DNA of 64,000 bases from Deltaproteobacteria bacterium (GTDB lineage: Bacteria; Myxococcota_A; UBA9042; PHBI01; JACKFB01). How positions within the stretch are numbered: the stretch's first letter is position 1; every line of letters begins with the position of its first letter. A program made the translations under genes and the position numbers. The notes beneath the pieces were generated by a model that saw only the letters and a program-made list of their open reading frames with translations, had not been told where the DNA came from and did no database searches. Shown here in pieces: positions 19,209 to 29,269 of the stretch. The stretch spans positions 248,001 through 312,000 of the forward strand of contig JACKFB010000004.1 of the NCBI GenBank assembly GCA_020632695.1. Direction: 5' to 3'.

Positions 19209-19834
19209 GCGCGCCCACCGAGCGCGAGCTGAAGCTCTCGCTGCCCGACCCCGACGAGCTGCCCCGGCTGCTGGCCGCCCTGCCCGCGGCGACCGCGGTG
19301 CTCACCCAGGACAACCTCTACTTCGTCGAGCCCGGCGCCCCGCCCGAGCGCGCCCGGATCATGGTCAGGCTGCGACAGGAGCGGCGCGATGGGGCCGACG
19401 GTCGCTGGCTGCTCACGGTGAAGTCGGGCTCCCAGGCGGTGGACGGCTACTTCGTGGCCGAGGAGCGTGAGGCCGAGCTGGACGAAGCCACGGCGGCCAG
19501 GATCGCGGCCGATCCGAGCGCGCTGCTGGGGGTCGGCGTCGAGCCGGCGCGTTGGTTGACAGAGGAGGCCGGGGTCGGGGCGCTGGTGCCGCTGGGAGGC
19601 ATGCGCAATCGTCGCCACCTCGTGCCCTGCGCGGGCTTCCTGCTCGAGGTGGACCGCACCGAGTTCCCCGGTGGCGTGGTCGAGGCCGAGGTCGAGGTGG
19701 AGACCGAGCGCGCCGACGAGGCCCGGGCCCTGCTCCTGGAGGTGGCCGAGCGGGCGGGCGTGCGGCTGGTGGCCCAGACCCTGGGCAAGTTCACCCGCTT
19801 CCGGGTGCACCTGGCGGCGGCTACGAGCGTGTAG
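19205..19834 (+). CDS. CYTH-domain protein (triphosphate tunnel metalloenzyme)
   Basis: This 209-residue protein opens with the CYTH signature ERELKL (pattern ExExK). It has the alternating charged strands of the tunnel fold (IMVRLRQ, WLLTVKSG, EVEVETE) and ends in helices. Members hydrolyse or cyclise triphosphate substrates such as inorganic triphosphate, ATP or thiamine triphosphate in the cytoplasm. The GTG start overlaps the membrane protein's stop by 4 bases. Substrate cannot be told. Confidence 0.8.
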   Translation: MSAPTERELKLSLPDPDELPRLLAALPAATAVLTQDNLYFVEPGAPPERARIMVRLRQERRDGADGRWLLTVKSGSQAVDGYFVAEEREAELDEATAARIAADPSALLGVGVEPARWLTEEAGVGALVPLGGMRNRRHLVPCAGFLLEVDRTEFPGGVVEAEVEVETERADEARALLLEVAERAGVRLVAQTLGKFTRFRVHLAAATSV

Positions 19835-20009
19835 CAGAGAGATGATTCGTCGGCTCCGGGCGCTCTCGGGCGCCTCGGCGTCCCGGAGCCGCTGCGGCAG
19901 ACCCCTTGGCTTGCCTCGGGTCCTGGAAAGGGCTTCGCTTCGCCAGGCCTCGCCGAATCACCTCGGAAGCACCCCGGATCCACCCGGATCCCTTGTCCGC
20001 TCCACGCTC

Positions 20010-22379
20010 CTACTCGTCGCGGATGACCTCGCGGAGCCGGTCGCCGAAGCGCGCGTAGAGGAAGCCGCTGGACAGCAGCAGCGCCCCCAGCGCGATGAGG
20101 ATGACGGTCTGGTACAGGCGGGCCAGGTCCCAGACGTCCACGAAGAGCAGCTTCGCCAGGGTGGCGCTGAGGAAGGCCAGGCCCAGCCAGCGCAGGTAGA
20201 GCTCGCGGCGGAAGAAGCCCAGGGAGAGGAGGGCGCCGCCCCACAGGCCGATGAGCACGCTGGTGGTGACGGCGCGTGCGGGGCCCAGCGCGCGGAGCGC
20301 CTGCAAGGCGCCGTCCCAGGCGTCGGCGAACGCGGTCTCCGACGCGGACGGCGCCGGGGCGGGGACGCCACGCTCGAGCAGGGCCCAGGCCTCGGTGACC
20401 AGCCAGGCGGCGAGCAGGATCTGGCCGGCCCCTGCGACCCATCGGTAGAGCGGCGGGTCGACCCTGCGGACGGCGCCGCTGATCAGCAGCGCGGCGAGCC
20501 CGCTGCCGAGCAGCGCCAGGCCGCGTTCGCCGATGAGCAGCGGGGCGTGAAAGGCGCCCTCGGTGCCCAGGCTGAGGGCGTAGAGGTCGCGAGCGCGCTC
20601 GGGGGCGCCGAAGTCCTGGCCGAGCGCGTGGGCGATGGCCAGGGTGAGCAACGCCGCCGCCGCGCGGCCCATGGGGCGGCCGCCGGCCCGCACGCCCAGC
20701 ACCCCGACCAGGGCGGCCAGGGCGGCCCAGGCCACGCTGACGGCGGCGCCGTCGAAGGCCACCGGCACGGCCAGGGCGACCAGCCCCAGGGCGGCGGTGG
20801 CGAGCAGGCCGCTGGCCGGGCGATCGGCTTGGCGATGGAAGGCCAGCGCGAGGGCGGCGAGGACGGCGGCGGCGGCGAGGAGGCCGCCGGTGCGCGTGGC
20901 GACCGCGCCGTCGTCGGTGCCCAGCAGCAGCAGCGCGGCGAAGGCCACCGCCGGCAGCGCGAGCAAGGGACCGGAGGCGCGGGCGGTGGGGGCGCGGAGG
21001 CGCAGCGCGCAGGCGGCGGCGAGCCAGAGCGCCGCCCAGGTGGCGACCAGCGAAAGCGGGGCGTGGGTGAAGCGGGCGAGCTGCTCCGCGCCGCTGGCGT
21101 CGATCCAGGCGGCGCGCTCGCGCACCAGGGCCGAGAGCGCAGCGAAGGTGATGAAGCCGAAGCCGAGCGGCCACACCGCGCGCGCCGGCTGCGCGGCGCT
21201 CACGAGGAGGGCGGCGAAGGCGACGCCGAGGACGTTCACGGCGACCGCGAGGAGCGTGGAGTGGTCGATCAGCAGCAGCCCGGCGCCGAAATGCCCGATG
21301 AGGGCGGCGGCGGCGAGCAGGAGCGCGCCGGCGCGGGGGCTCGAGGCGCGGGCGGTGGCGCTGAAGAGCGCGGCGAAGGCGAGGACGAAGGCGAGGGTCG
21401 GGGCGCGCGCGCCGAGGTTGGCGTAGGTGGTGTCGGGGCTGAACCAGCGCCCGTACCAGGCGCCGAAGAGCAGGATGGTCCCCAGCGCGGAGAGCAGCGG
21501 GGGCCAGGGCCAGCGGCGGCGGGTGCCGACGAGGGAGGCGGCGGCTGCGACCAGGAGGAGGTAGGCGAAGAGCGCCGCCGGCCGGTCCTGGCCGGAGGAG
21601 AGCAGCAGCGGGTTGGCCAGGGCGGCCAGCACGCAGGTGATGAGCAGCGGCTGGCTCTGGTGGCGGACGGCCAGCGAGCCGCCGATGAAGACGATGACGG
21701 CGAAGGCGATGAAGGCGGCGGTCAGCGGCACCAGCGCGTAGAGGCTGTGGCTGGCCCAGGCGGCCGTGAGGAGCAGGGCCACGCCGACGCCGGTGACCGC
21801 GTGCACCCAGAGCGGCTGGGTGCGGGCGCGCAGCCACTCGGCGGCCGCGATGAGCCCCGCACCGGAGGCGGCGGCCAGGCCGATGCGGCCCCAGGGGCCG
21901 AGCCAGCCCTGCTGGACCACGTAGCGGAAGAAGTAGAGGACCCCGAGCAGCAGGAGCGCCCCGCCGAGGCGGGTGGCCCAGGTCATGCCGATCGCCTCCT
22001 CGGTGGGGCGGCGCTCGGCAGAGGGGGCGTCGGGCCGGGCCCAGGCCGGTGTCGGGAGCGGTCGCGGCGCTTCGGGCGTCGCGGCGCCGGCGCCGCGCAC
22101 CGGCTCCTCCACGGCGTCCTCGAGGGGTGGCGCGCGGTCGGCGAGAGCTCCGGCGTCGCCCACCGTGCGCTCCGGCTCCGGCCCGGCGAGGCCCTCGGGG
22201 GGCGGGCCGAGGCCGCGCGCCTTCAGCGCTCGCAGCTCACGGGCCAACGCCTCGTGGCGCTCGGCGAGCGCTCGCAGCTCGCGGCGGGCCGCGGCGGCGG
22301 TGCTCCAGGCCACGATGGGCAGCCCCAGCACCAGCGCGACGGCAGCGAGTGCCAGGGCTGTGAAGAAGAGATCATCCAT
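20010..22379 (-). CDS. DUF2339 polytopic membrane protein
   Basis: This 789-residue protein has one N-terminal membrane helix, a short coiled region (about 30-55), an acidic/Pro-rich linker, and then more than twenty hydrophobic helices to the C terminus. This is the layout of DUF2339, an uncharacterised giant inner-membrane family. The helix just after the linker begins with the family-like GGALLLLGVLYFFRY. It stands alone, convergent with the CYTH gene. About 175 bases between them (19835-20009) show no clear feature. Confidence 0.8.
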   Translation of the reverse strand: MDDLFFTALALAAVALVLGLPIVAWSTAAAARRELRALAERHEALARELRALKARGLGPPPEGLAGPEPERTVGDAGALADRAPPLEDAVEEPVRGAGAATPEAPRPLPTPAWARPDAPSAERRPTEEAIGMTWATRLGGALLLLGVLYFFRYVVQQGWLGPWGRIGLAAASGAGLIAAAEWLRARTQPLWVHAVTGVGVALLLTAAWASHSLYALVPLTAAFIAFAVIVFIGGSLAVRHQSQPLLITCVLAALANPLLLSSGQDRPAALFAYLLLVAAAASLVGTRRRWPWPPLLSALGTILLFGAWYGRWFSPDTTYANLGARAPTLAFVLAFAALFSATARASSPRAGALLLAAAALIGHFGAGLLLIDHSTLLAVAVNVLGVAFAALLVSAAQPARAVWPLGFGFITFAALSALVRERAAWIDASGAEQLARFTHAPLSLVATWAALWLAAACALRLRAPTARASGPLLALPAVAFAALLLLGTDDGAVATRTGGLLAAAAVLAALALAFHRQADRPASGLLATAALGLVALAVPVAFDGAAVSVAWAALAALVGVLGVRAGGRPMGRAAAALLTLAIAHALGQDFGAPERARDLYALSLGTEGAFHAPLLIGERGLALLGSGLAALLISGAVRRVDPPLYRWVAGAGQILLAAWLVTEAWALLERGVPAPAPSASETAFADAWDGALQALRALGPARAVTTSVLIGLWGGALLSLGFFRRELYLRWLGLAFLSATLAKLLFVDVWDLARLYQTVILIALGALLLSSGFLYARFGDRLREVIRDE

Positions 22380-22517
22380 CGCGCAGCACGCTCCGCGGCT
22401 CCTCGGGCGAGGCAGGACGGCGACGCGCGGATGGGGGACGGCCTCTCCACCGGCCGCGCCGCGTCGGGACCAGCATGCCCTCGATTCGCGGCGGTGCCCA
22501 GACGGGCGGGCGGCGGC

Positions 22518-23231
22518 TCAGCTGCGGCGGAGGGTGACGACCAGGAAGCCGCCGAAGCGGCGGATCGGCAGCTTCGACGCGATGCGCTCCGCCTGTGCCC
22601 ACAGCGGCCCGAGTACCGGCAGCTCGAAGGGCAGCGCCGCCGGCGAGAGCACGCGGATGCCGTCGACGCGCTCGATGCTCAGCGACTCGGGCAGGTAGCG
22701 GCGGACGTCGTCGAGGGAGTCGTAGCGGATGAAGACCTCGCGCTCGTGGGTGTCGCCGGCGGCGCCGACGCGGCCGGCGGGTCCGTAGCGCTTGACCAGG
22801 GTGCGCACGCTGTGGCGGTTGTAGAACTCCGCGACGATCACGCCGCCCGGCCGGGTGACGCGCGCCATCTCGGCGAGGGCGCGGTCGATGTGCTCGACGT
22901 GGGCCAGCACCTTGAAGCTGCAGCAGACGTCGAAGCTGGCGTCGTCGAAGGGCAGGGCGGTGGCGCTGGCCTCGTGCACGTCGAGGCCGCGGTCGCGCGC
23001 GCGCGCCAGCATGCCGGGCGAGAGGTCGACGCCGACGGCGCGCCGGGCGACCTGCTCCAGGCGCGCCAGGATGAGGCCGGTGCCGCAGCCCACCTCGAGC
23101 ACCTCGCGGTCGCGCGCGAAGGGCGCGACCAGCTCGAACTCGGAGCGGTCCAGAAACCCGTGGTAGCCGCGGTCGCGGCCGCGGTCGTAGGTCTCGGCGA
23201 AGGTGTCGTAGTAGCTCTTGTTGTCACGCAT
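22518..23231 (-). CDS. Class I SAM-dependent methyltransferase
   Basis: This 237-residue protein has the Rossmann SAM site VLEVGCGTG at about 43-51, then VDLSPGML and the post-II motif PFDDASFD. This matches the Methyltransf_11 group. The C-terminal half probably covers the acceptor. The start overlaps the end of the glycosyltransferase gene by 8 bases, so the two are an operon. A role in methylating a glycan or lipid made by its partner is an inference; the substrate is unknown. Confidence 0.82.
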   Translation of the reverse strand: MRDNKSYYDTFAETYDRGRDRGYHGFLDRSEFELVAPFARDREVLEVGCGTGLILARLEQVARRAVGVDLSPGMLARARDRGLDVHEASATALPFDDASFDVCCSFKVLAHVEHIDRALAEMARVTRPGGVIVAEFYNRHSVRTLVKRYGPAGRVGAAGDTHEREVFIRYDSLDDVRRYLPESLSIERVDGIRVLSPAALPFELPVLGPLWAQAERIASKLPIRRFGGFLVVTLRRS

Positions 23232-24390
23232 CGATGAGCTCGCGGTAGAGGGCCTCGTACGCGGCGGCCATGGCGCGCGGGGCGAAGTGGGTGGCGACGG
23301 TGCGGCGGGCGCCCTCGCCGAGCGCGCGGCGCAGGGTGGGGTTGTCGGCCAGCGCCAGCATGGAGCGGGCGGTGGACTCCGGGTCGCTGCGGGGGACGGC
23401 GCGCACACCGTCGCCCAGGCCGGCGAGCTCCGAGAGCTGGGGGATGTCGCTGACGATGGCGGGGGTGCCGAGGGCCATCGCGTTCAGGAGGGCCAGGGGC
23501 GTGTCGACCTTGGCGTAGAGCGTGTCGACGGGCAGCACGACCGCGGTGACGGCGCCGAGCAGCGCGGCGAAGTCGGGCGCCACGCCGACGAAGGTCACCC
23601 GCTCGCGGAGCGGCCAGCGGGCGACGCGACGCTGGAGCTCGGAGAGGACGTGGGCGGCCCGCGGCGTCTTGGGGCGGCAGGCCAGGACGAAGCGGGCGTC
23701 GGGGCGCTCGGCCAGCACCAGCTCGGCTGCGTCGAGGAAGACCCGGGCGCCGTCGGAGAACTCGAGGTCACCGGGGTAGAGGAAGACGGGCTCCTCGCCC
23801 CAGGCGGGGCCGCGCAACCACAGGGCGGTGCGGCGGCGGGAGGCGGCCGGGTCTGCAGGCTCCGCGGGCACGGGCACGGCCGGACGGATGACGTGGACCC
23901 GGCTGACGCCGGCCTGGCGGAAGCTGATGGCGCTGGCCTCGGTGAGGACCACGGTGCGGTCGGCGAAGGTGGCGCGGCGGAGGTCGAGGTCGTCGGCGGG
24001 CGGGCTCGGCACCGTGTGGACCGAGCGGCGGCGCGACAGGGTCAGGGCCGTGCGGGCGATGGAGACCGCGCGCGGGTGGGGCGCGAAGAAGAAGTGATGC
24101 AGCGCGGCGCCGTCGGGGCGCAGCAGGCGCGCGGCGAGGCGGGCCTGGGTGAGCAGGGCGTGCTGGCGACCGTCGCCGTAGATGGGCTCGACGATGACGC
24201 GGGCGGCCGGGGCCACCTGACCACGGCAGCCCATGATGTGGTAGCGGAAGTCGTGGCCTGCCTCGGCCAGGTGACGCACCAGCACCGAGGTGCCGTTGGT
24301 CCAGGGTGGCGACACGGACGGCGAGACCACCAGGACCATGGGCGTGTCCCGGGCGCGGCCCAGCCGGCGCGTGGTGGGGCCCTCGCTCAC
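23224..24390 (-). CDS. GT-B glycosyltransferase (group 1/GT4-like)
   Basis: This 388-residue protein has two Rossmann halves. The N-terminal one begins MVLVVSPSVSPPWTNG, with the Gly of the acceptor loop. The C-terminal one has FLYPGDLEFSDGA and a donor-binding stretch DTPLALLNAMALGTPAIVSD, which stands for the usual E-x7-E motif. It probably transfers a sugar from a nucleotide donor in envelope or exopolysaccharide synthesis. It overlaps the downstream methyltransferase and lies about 50 bases after pheT. Confidence 0.75.
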   Translation of the reverse strand: MSEGPTTRRLGRARDTPMVLVVSPSVSPPWTNGTSVLVRHLAEAGHDFRYHIMGCRGQVAPAARVIVEPIYGDGRQHALLTQARLAARLLRPDGAALHHFFFAPHPRAVSIARTALTLSRRRSVHTVPSPPADDLDLRRATFADRTVVLTEASAISFRQAGVSRVHVIRPAVPVPAEPADPAASRRRTALWLRGPAWGEEPVFLYPGDLEFSDGARVFLDAAELVLAERPDARFVLACRPKTPRAAHVLSELQRRVARWPLRERVTFVGVAPDFAALLGAVTAVVLPVDTLYAKVDTPLALLNAMALGTPAIVSDIPQLSELAGLGDGVRAVPRSDPESTARSMLALADNPTLRRALGEGARRTVATHFAPRAMAAAYEALYRELIDA

Positions 24391-24442
24391 GTGCGCACGC
24401 CCGTCGCGGTCCGAGGAGGCCGGCGGCTGTGGTCGGGGCCCC

Positions 24443-26839
24443 TCACGCGCGCGGTGTCCCTGAGACGCGCTCGGCCAGCGAGGTCCAGATGGCCTCCTCG
24501 GCGGCGCGCACGTCGGCGTCGGTCAGCGTGCGATCGTCGAGCCCCAGGGTGACCGCGAAGGCCATGGACTTCTGCCCGCCGGGCAGGCCGGCCCCGCGGA
24601 ACACGGACTGGAAGGAGACGTCGCGGACCAGCCCGGGCACGGCGGCCTCGATGGCGTCGGCGACGGCCTCGGCGCGGACGGCCTCGGCCACGACCACGGC
24701 GAAGTCGCGATAGACCGAGGGGTAGCGGGCCAGCGGCCGGTAGGCCACCGCGGCTCGGGGGCTCTCACGCCAGGCGTCGAGGTCCAGCTCGAAGAGCGCG
24801 GCACGCTGGCGCACGTCGAGGGCGCGCTGGGTGGCCGGGTGCAGCTCGGCCACGTATCCGAGGGTGGCCTCGCCCAGCATCAGGCGGGCCTGGCGCACCG
24901 GGTGGGCCCAGGGCCAGGCCACCCCGCCCTGCACCAGGCGCAGCGGGGTGCGCTGCACCGCCGGCGCCAGCCCACGCAGCACGCCGCTGAGGCGGGCGAA
25001 GAGCGCCGCGTCCGGATCCTCCTCCGCGGCGACCTCGGCGACCAGGCCGCCCAGGGTGGTGGGCTGGTGCGGCAGCGCGTCGGGCGTGGGACCGGGCAGG
25101 AAGACGCGGCCCAGCTCGAAGACGCCGATGGCGTCCTCGCGCCGCGCGTTCTTCTCGAGGACCCCGAGCAGGCCGGGCCCCAGGGCGGTGCGCAGCGCGG
25201 GCATCTCGGCGCTGATGGCGTTGACCAGCCGCAGGCGCTCCGCCGGGACCGCGCCGATGCGCTCCAGCAGCGGGTCGAAGTCGAAGGCGTAGCTCAGCAC
25301 CTCATCGAGGCCGGCGGTCTTGGCCAGGTAGATGCGGGCGGCGCGCTCGGTGAGCTTCTGGTGGTTCGGGTGCGGGTCGGTGAGGATGACCGTCGCCGGC
25401 TGCGGCGGGATGTGGTCGTAGCCGAAGGAGCGTCCGACCTCCTCGATGAGGTCGGCCTCGATGGCGATGTCCTTGGTCGCGCGGAAGCTCGGGACCGTCA
25501 CCTCGAGCACGCCGTCCTGGGCGGGGCGCACCCCGAAGCTCAGGCGCGTCAGCATCTCGGTGATGCGCGCGGCGCCCAGCTCCACGCCCAGGCGGCGGTG
25601 CACGCGGTCGACGCGCAGCGCGATGGTGGGCGGGACCGCCGCGGCCCGCGCGACGTCCATGAAGGCGGAGGTGACGCGCACTCCCGGGCACAGCTCGGCC
25701 AGCAGGCGACAGAAGGCGCGGGAGGCGTCGGCCACCAGCGCCGGGTCCAGGCTCTTCTCGAAGCGGGCCGACGACTCGGTGCGCAGGCCCAGGCGGACGG
25801 CCGTGCGCCGGATGACGGCGGCGTCGAAGTTGGCCGACTCCAGCACCACCGCGAGGGTGTCGTCGCGGATCTCCGAGTTCTCGCCGCCCATGATGCCGGC
25901 CAGGGCGACGCCGCGCTCGGCGTCGGCGATGAGCAGGTCGCTCGGGCGCAGCGAGCGCTCGGCGCCGTCCAGGGTCGTGAAGGTCTCGCCGTCGCGGGCG
26001 AAGCGCACGACGATGGCGTCGCCGGCCACCTCGCGCCGGTCGAAGGCGTGGAGCGGGTTGCCCAGGTCCAGCATCACGAAGTTGGTGGCGTCGACGACGT
26101 TGTTGATGGCGCGCGTGCCCACGCGGTGCAGCAGCGCCCGCAGCCACAGCGGCGACGGGGCGACCGTGACGCCCTCGAGTGTCACCGCCGAGTAGCGAGG
26201 GCAGGCGTCGGGCGCCTCGACCGTGAGCGTGAGCGGCCGCGCGTCGGTGAAATCGACGTCCAGCTCGAGCGGTCGCAGCGGGCGGCCCAGGATCGCCGAC
26301 ACCTCGCGCGCGATGCCCCGGTGCCCCCACAGGTCGGGCCGGTGGGTGAGGCTCTTGTTGTCGATCTCGAAGAGCACGTCGGTCAGCGGCACCAGCTCCG
26401 AGACGAGCGTCCCCGGCGCCGGGTCGCCGTCGAGCACCAGGATGCCCTCGTGCGCGTCGCTGAGGCCAAGCTCGCGCTCGCTGCAGATCATCCCCTGGGA
26501 CAGAACGCCCCGCAGCGGTCGCTCGACGATCTCCAGGTCGCCGACCACGGCGCCGGGCAAGGCCACCACGACCCGCTGGCCCGCGGCGACGTTGGGCGCC
26601 CCGCACACGATGGAGCGCGGCGTGCCGTCCCCGACGTCCACGGTGCAGGCGTGCAGGTGGGTGTCGGGGACGTCCTCGGCGCGCTGCACCAGGCCCACGA
26701 CCAGCCCCTCGAGGCCTGCGCCCACGCGGTGCACCGCGTCCAGCTCGGCCACGTTCAGGGTGAAGCGTCGGCCCAGCTCATCGGCGTCGACGCCATCGAG
26801 GTCCACGTGGCGGGCCAGCCACCGAAGCGAGATCAGCAC
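24443..26839 (-). CDS. pheT: Phenylalanyl-tRNA synthetase beta subunit
   Basis: This 798-residue protein has the normal length and domain order: an EMAP/OB-type tRNA-binding domain (about 40-150), B3/B4 editing domain, B5 domain (about 400-475), the catalytic-like core, and a C-terminal FDX-ACB anticodon domain (about 705-798, with YPSVYRDFAVVV). It pairs with PheS to form the (alpha-beta)2 enzyme that charges tRNA-Phe. It starts 12 bases after pheS on the same strand, so the two are co-transcribed. Confidence 0.96.
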   Translation of the reverse strand: MLISLRWLARHVDLDGVDADELGRRFTLNVAELDAVHRVGAGLEGLVVGLVQRAEDVPDTHLHACTVDVGDGTPRSIVCGAPNVAAGQRVVVALPGAVVGDLEIVERPLRGVLSQGMICSERELGLSDAHEGILVLDGDPAPGTLVSELVPLTDVLFEIDNKSLTHRPDLWGHRGIAREVSAILGRPLRPLELDVDFTDARPLTLTVEAPDACPRYSAVTLEGVTVAPSPLWLRALLHRVGTRAINNVVDATNFVMLDLGNPLHAFDRREVAGDAIVVRFARDGETFTTLDGAERSLRPSDLLIADAERGVALAGIMGGENSEIRDDTLAVVLESANFDAAVIRRTAVRLGLRTESSARFEKSLDPALVADASRAFCRLLAELCPGVRVTSAFMDVARAAAVPPTIALRVDRVHRRLGVELGAARITEMLTRLSFGVRPAQDGVLEVTVPSFRATKDIAIEADLIEEVGRSFGYDHIPPQPATVILTDPHPNHQKLTERAARIYLAKTAGLDEVLSYAFDFDPLLERIGAVPAERLRLVNAISAEMPALRTALGPGLLGVLEKNARREDAIGVFELGRVFLPGPTPDALPHQPTTLGGLVAEVAAEEDPDAALFARLSGVLRGLAPAVQRTPLRLVQGGVAWPWAHPVRQARLMLGEATLGYVAELHPATQRALDVRQRAALFELDLDAWRESPRAAVAYRPLARYPSVYRDFAVVVAEAVRAEAVADAIEAAVPGLVRDVSFQSVFRGAGLPGGQKSMAFAVTLGLDDRTLTDADVRAAEEAIWTSLAERVSGTPRA

Positions 26840-26851
26840 GTTGCGCCTTCC

Positions 26852-27874
26852 TTATCTGAACTGCGCGACGAAGCGGAGGTCGCCGCCGGCGAGGTGTCGG
26901 ATGTCCTCGATCTGGTACTTCATCATCACCAGGCGCGACAGCCCGAGGCCGAAGGCCCAGCCGGACCACTCGTCGGGGTCCAGCCCGCCGAAGCGCAGCA
27001 CGTTGGGGTGCACCAGGCCGCAGGGGAGCAGCTCCACCCACCCGGAGTGCTTGCACACCGAGCAGCCCGAGCCGCCACAGACCTGGCACTGGATGTCCAG
27101 CTCGAAGCCCGGCTCGACGAAGGGGAAGTAGCCGGGCCGCAGGCGCACCGTGACCTCCCGCTCGAAGATGGCGCCGAGCAGCGTCTTCATCGAATGGATG
27201 AGGTTGGCCACGCTGATGTCGCGGTCGATCATCAGCCCCTCCACCTGGTGGAAGGTGTGCTCGTGGGAGGCGTCGATGCGCTCGTAGCGGAACACGCGGC
27301 CGGGGAAGATGGCGCGGAAGGGCGGCGCGAAGCTCTGCATGCTGCGGATCTGGCCGGGCGAGGTGTGGGTGCGCAGCAGGTGGCCGCCCTCGAGCCAGAA
27401 GGTGTCCTGCATGTCGCGCGCCGGGTGGTCGGCCGGGATGTTCAGCGCCTGGAAGTTGTACCAGTCGGTCTCGACCTCCGGGTAGTCCAGCAGCATGAAG
27501 CCCATGGCACGGAAGACCTCTTCGACGTGCCAGGTGACCTGGGTCACCGGGTGGAGGGCGCCCACGCGCGGGACGGGGCCGGGCAGGGTGGCGTCGAAGG
27601 TGGGGTCCTCGCACAGCGCGGCGATGCGTGCCGCCTCGAGGCTCTCACGGCGCCGCGCGATGGCGGACTCGACGGCGCCGCGCACCTCGTTGACGACCTG
27701 GCCGACCCGGGGGCGGTCCGCGGGCGCCACGTCCTTCATGCCCTTGAGCACCTCGGTGATGGCGCCCTTCTTGCCGAGGTAGCCCACCTCCAGCTCGCGC
27801 AGCGCGGCCTCGTCGGGTGCCCCCGCGATGGCGGCGTCGGCCTCGGCCCGCAGGGCTTCGAGCCTGTCGATCAT
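26852..27874 (-). CDS. pheS: Phenylalanyl-tRNA synthetase alpha subunit
   Basis: This 340-residue subunit has an N-terminal coiled coil (about 1-85) and a class II catalytic core with motif 2 (FRYERIDASHEHTFHQ) and motif 3 (GFGLGLSRLVMMKY, written here as AFGLGLSRLVMM). A Cys cluster of the form CxxCxGxGCxxC in the C-terminal third is a variant known in several bacterial phyla. ATG 27874 is chosen for the conserved MIDRLEALRAEA start. It precedes pheT in the usual order. No rplT/rpmI/infC genes are adjacent. Confidence 0.96.
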   Translation of the reverse strand: MIDRLEALRAEADAAIAGAPDEAALRELEVGYLGKKGAITEVLKGMKDVAPADRPRVGQVVNEVRGAVESAIARRRESLEAARIAALCEDPTFDATLPGPVPRVGALHPVTQVTWHVEEVFRAMGFMLLDYPEVETDWYNFQALNIPADHPARDMQDTFWLEGGHLLRTHTSPGQIRSMQSFAPPFRAIFPGRVFRYERIDASHEHTFHQVEGLMIDRDISVANLIHSMKTLLGAIFEREVTVRLRPGYFPFVEPGFELDIQCQVCGGSGCSVCKHSGWVELLPCGLVHPNVLRFGGLDPDEWSGWAFGLGLSRLVMMKYQIEDIRHLAGGDLRFVAQFR

Positions 27875-27947
27875 CCTGGCCCCTCCTCGTCGTCGGGGCC
27901 GGGAATGTAGCGCCCGAGCCGCCGGGCGTCGAGCCTCATGCTCGGGG

Positions 27948-29267
27948 TCAGGCGGGGACGGGCTCGCCTCGCACCAGGGCGCGGAACACATCGCCGCGGT
28001 GGCCGTAGCTCTTGAACTGGTCGAAGGAGGCGCAGGCCGGCCCGAGCAGCACCGTGTCTCCCGCCACCGCGGCCGCACGCGCGTGAGCCACGGCCTCGGC
28101 CAGGGTCTCCACCACCACCGCCCGGTCGCCGCCGATGGCCTGGGCCAGGGCCTCCCGGGTCTGCCCGTAGCAGATGGCCAGCCGCGCCCGCTCGCGCACC
28201 AGGGCGCCGAACTGCGCGAAGTCGGCGTCCTTCGACGAGCCGCCGCACAGCAGGATCAGCCCGCCGTCGATGGCGCGTATGCCCGCGGCGGCGGCGTTGG
28301 GGTTGGTGGCCTTGGAGTCGTCGACCCAGCGCAGCCCGTCCTCGGTCGGGACCGGCTGCAGGCGGTGGGCCAGGGGTTGGTAGGCCATCAGCGCGCGGCG
28401 GGTGACCTCGGCGGGGATCCCGAGCGCGTGGGCGGCCAGGGCGGCAGCCAGGGCGTTCTGGACGTTGTGCCCGCCGGGCAGTGGGAGCCGCGCCCGGCTC
28501 ATCAGCGCCTCGCCGTGCACCACGAGGCGCCCGGCCTCGAGGTGCGCCTCGGCGGCGGTGTCGGTGAGCGAGAAGCGCTGGATCGCCGGGCCCTGGGGCA
28601 GCGGCCACGCGGCGATGAAGGGGTCGTCGCCGTTGAGGATCACCGTGTCGCCGGCGCCCATCCGCTGCCAGATGCGCCGCTTGGCGGCCTGATAGGGCTC
28701 GAAGCCGCCGTGGTAGTCGAGGTGGTCCTCGGCGATGTTGGTGACGATGGCGACCTGGGGCCGGAAGGTGTCGCAGGTGGTGAGCTGGAAGCAGCTCACC
28801 TCGGCGACGACCAGGTGGTCGGGCCCGAGGGCGTCCAGTCCCTCGCAGAGCGGGTTGCCGAGGTTGCCGCCGACGAAGGTGGGGCGGCCCGAGAGGGCGA
28901 CGATGGCGCCGAGCATCGTGGTGGTGGTGCTCTTGCCGTCGGTGCCGGTGATGGCGGCCACCGGCGCCGGCGAGAGGCGCCAGAAGAGCTCCACCTCGCC
29001 GAGCACCTCGCTGGCCGCCGCGGCGACCTCGCCCCGCACGGGCGAGACCTCGGGGATGCCGGGGCTGAGCACGGCCACGTCGCCCGCCCGCGGCGCGTTG
29101 GTGCCGGCGACGAAGGCCACGCCGGCGTCCAGCCCCGCGGGTCGCTCGGCGTCCGTCCGGGCCTCCACCAGCTGCACGTCGCCGCCGCGCCGCGCCAGCG
29201 CGTTCGACGCCGCCACGCCGCTGCGCCCGGCGCCGACCACCGTGAAGCGCCGTCCGGCGACCTCCAT
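27948..29267 (-). CDS. murD: UDP-N-acetylmuramoyl-L-alanine-D-glutamate ligase
   Basis: This 439-residue Mur ligase has an N-terminal Rossmann domain (GAGRSG), the ATP site GTDGKSTT at 108-115, a central domain with NIAEDHLDYH, and a C-terminal domain with WVDDSKATNPNA and GGSSKDADF. These are MurD hallmarks, so it adds D-Glu to UDP-MurNAc-L-Ala in the cytoplasm. ATG 29267 lies 2 bases after the murC stop; an alternative GTG at 29273 would give a 4-base overlap. It is separated from the usual dcw neighbours. Confidence 0.93.
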   Translation of the reverse strand: MEVAGRRFTVVGAGRSGVAASNALARRGGDVQLVEARTDAERPAGLDAGVAFVAGTNAPRAGDVAVLSPGIPEVSPVRGEVAAAASEVLGEVELFWRLSPAPVAAITGTDGKSTTTTMLGAIVALSGRPTFVGGNLGNPLCEGLDALGPDHLVVAEVSCFQLTTCDTFRPQVAIVTNIAEDHLDYHGGFEPYQAAKRRIWQRMGAGDTVILNGDDPFIAAWPLPQGPAIQRFSLTDTAAEAHLEAGRLVVHGEALMSRARLPLPGGHNVQNALAAALAAHALGIPAEVTRRALMAYQPLAHRLQPVPTEDGLRWVDDSKATNPNAAAAGIRAIDGGLILLCGGSSKDADFAQFGALVRERARLAICYGQTREALAQAIGGDRAVVVETLAEAVAHARAAAVAGDTVLLGPACASFDQFKSYGHRGDVFRALVRGEPVPA

Positions 29268-29269
29268 GC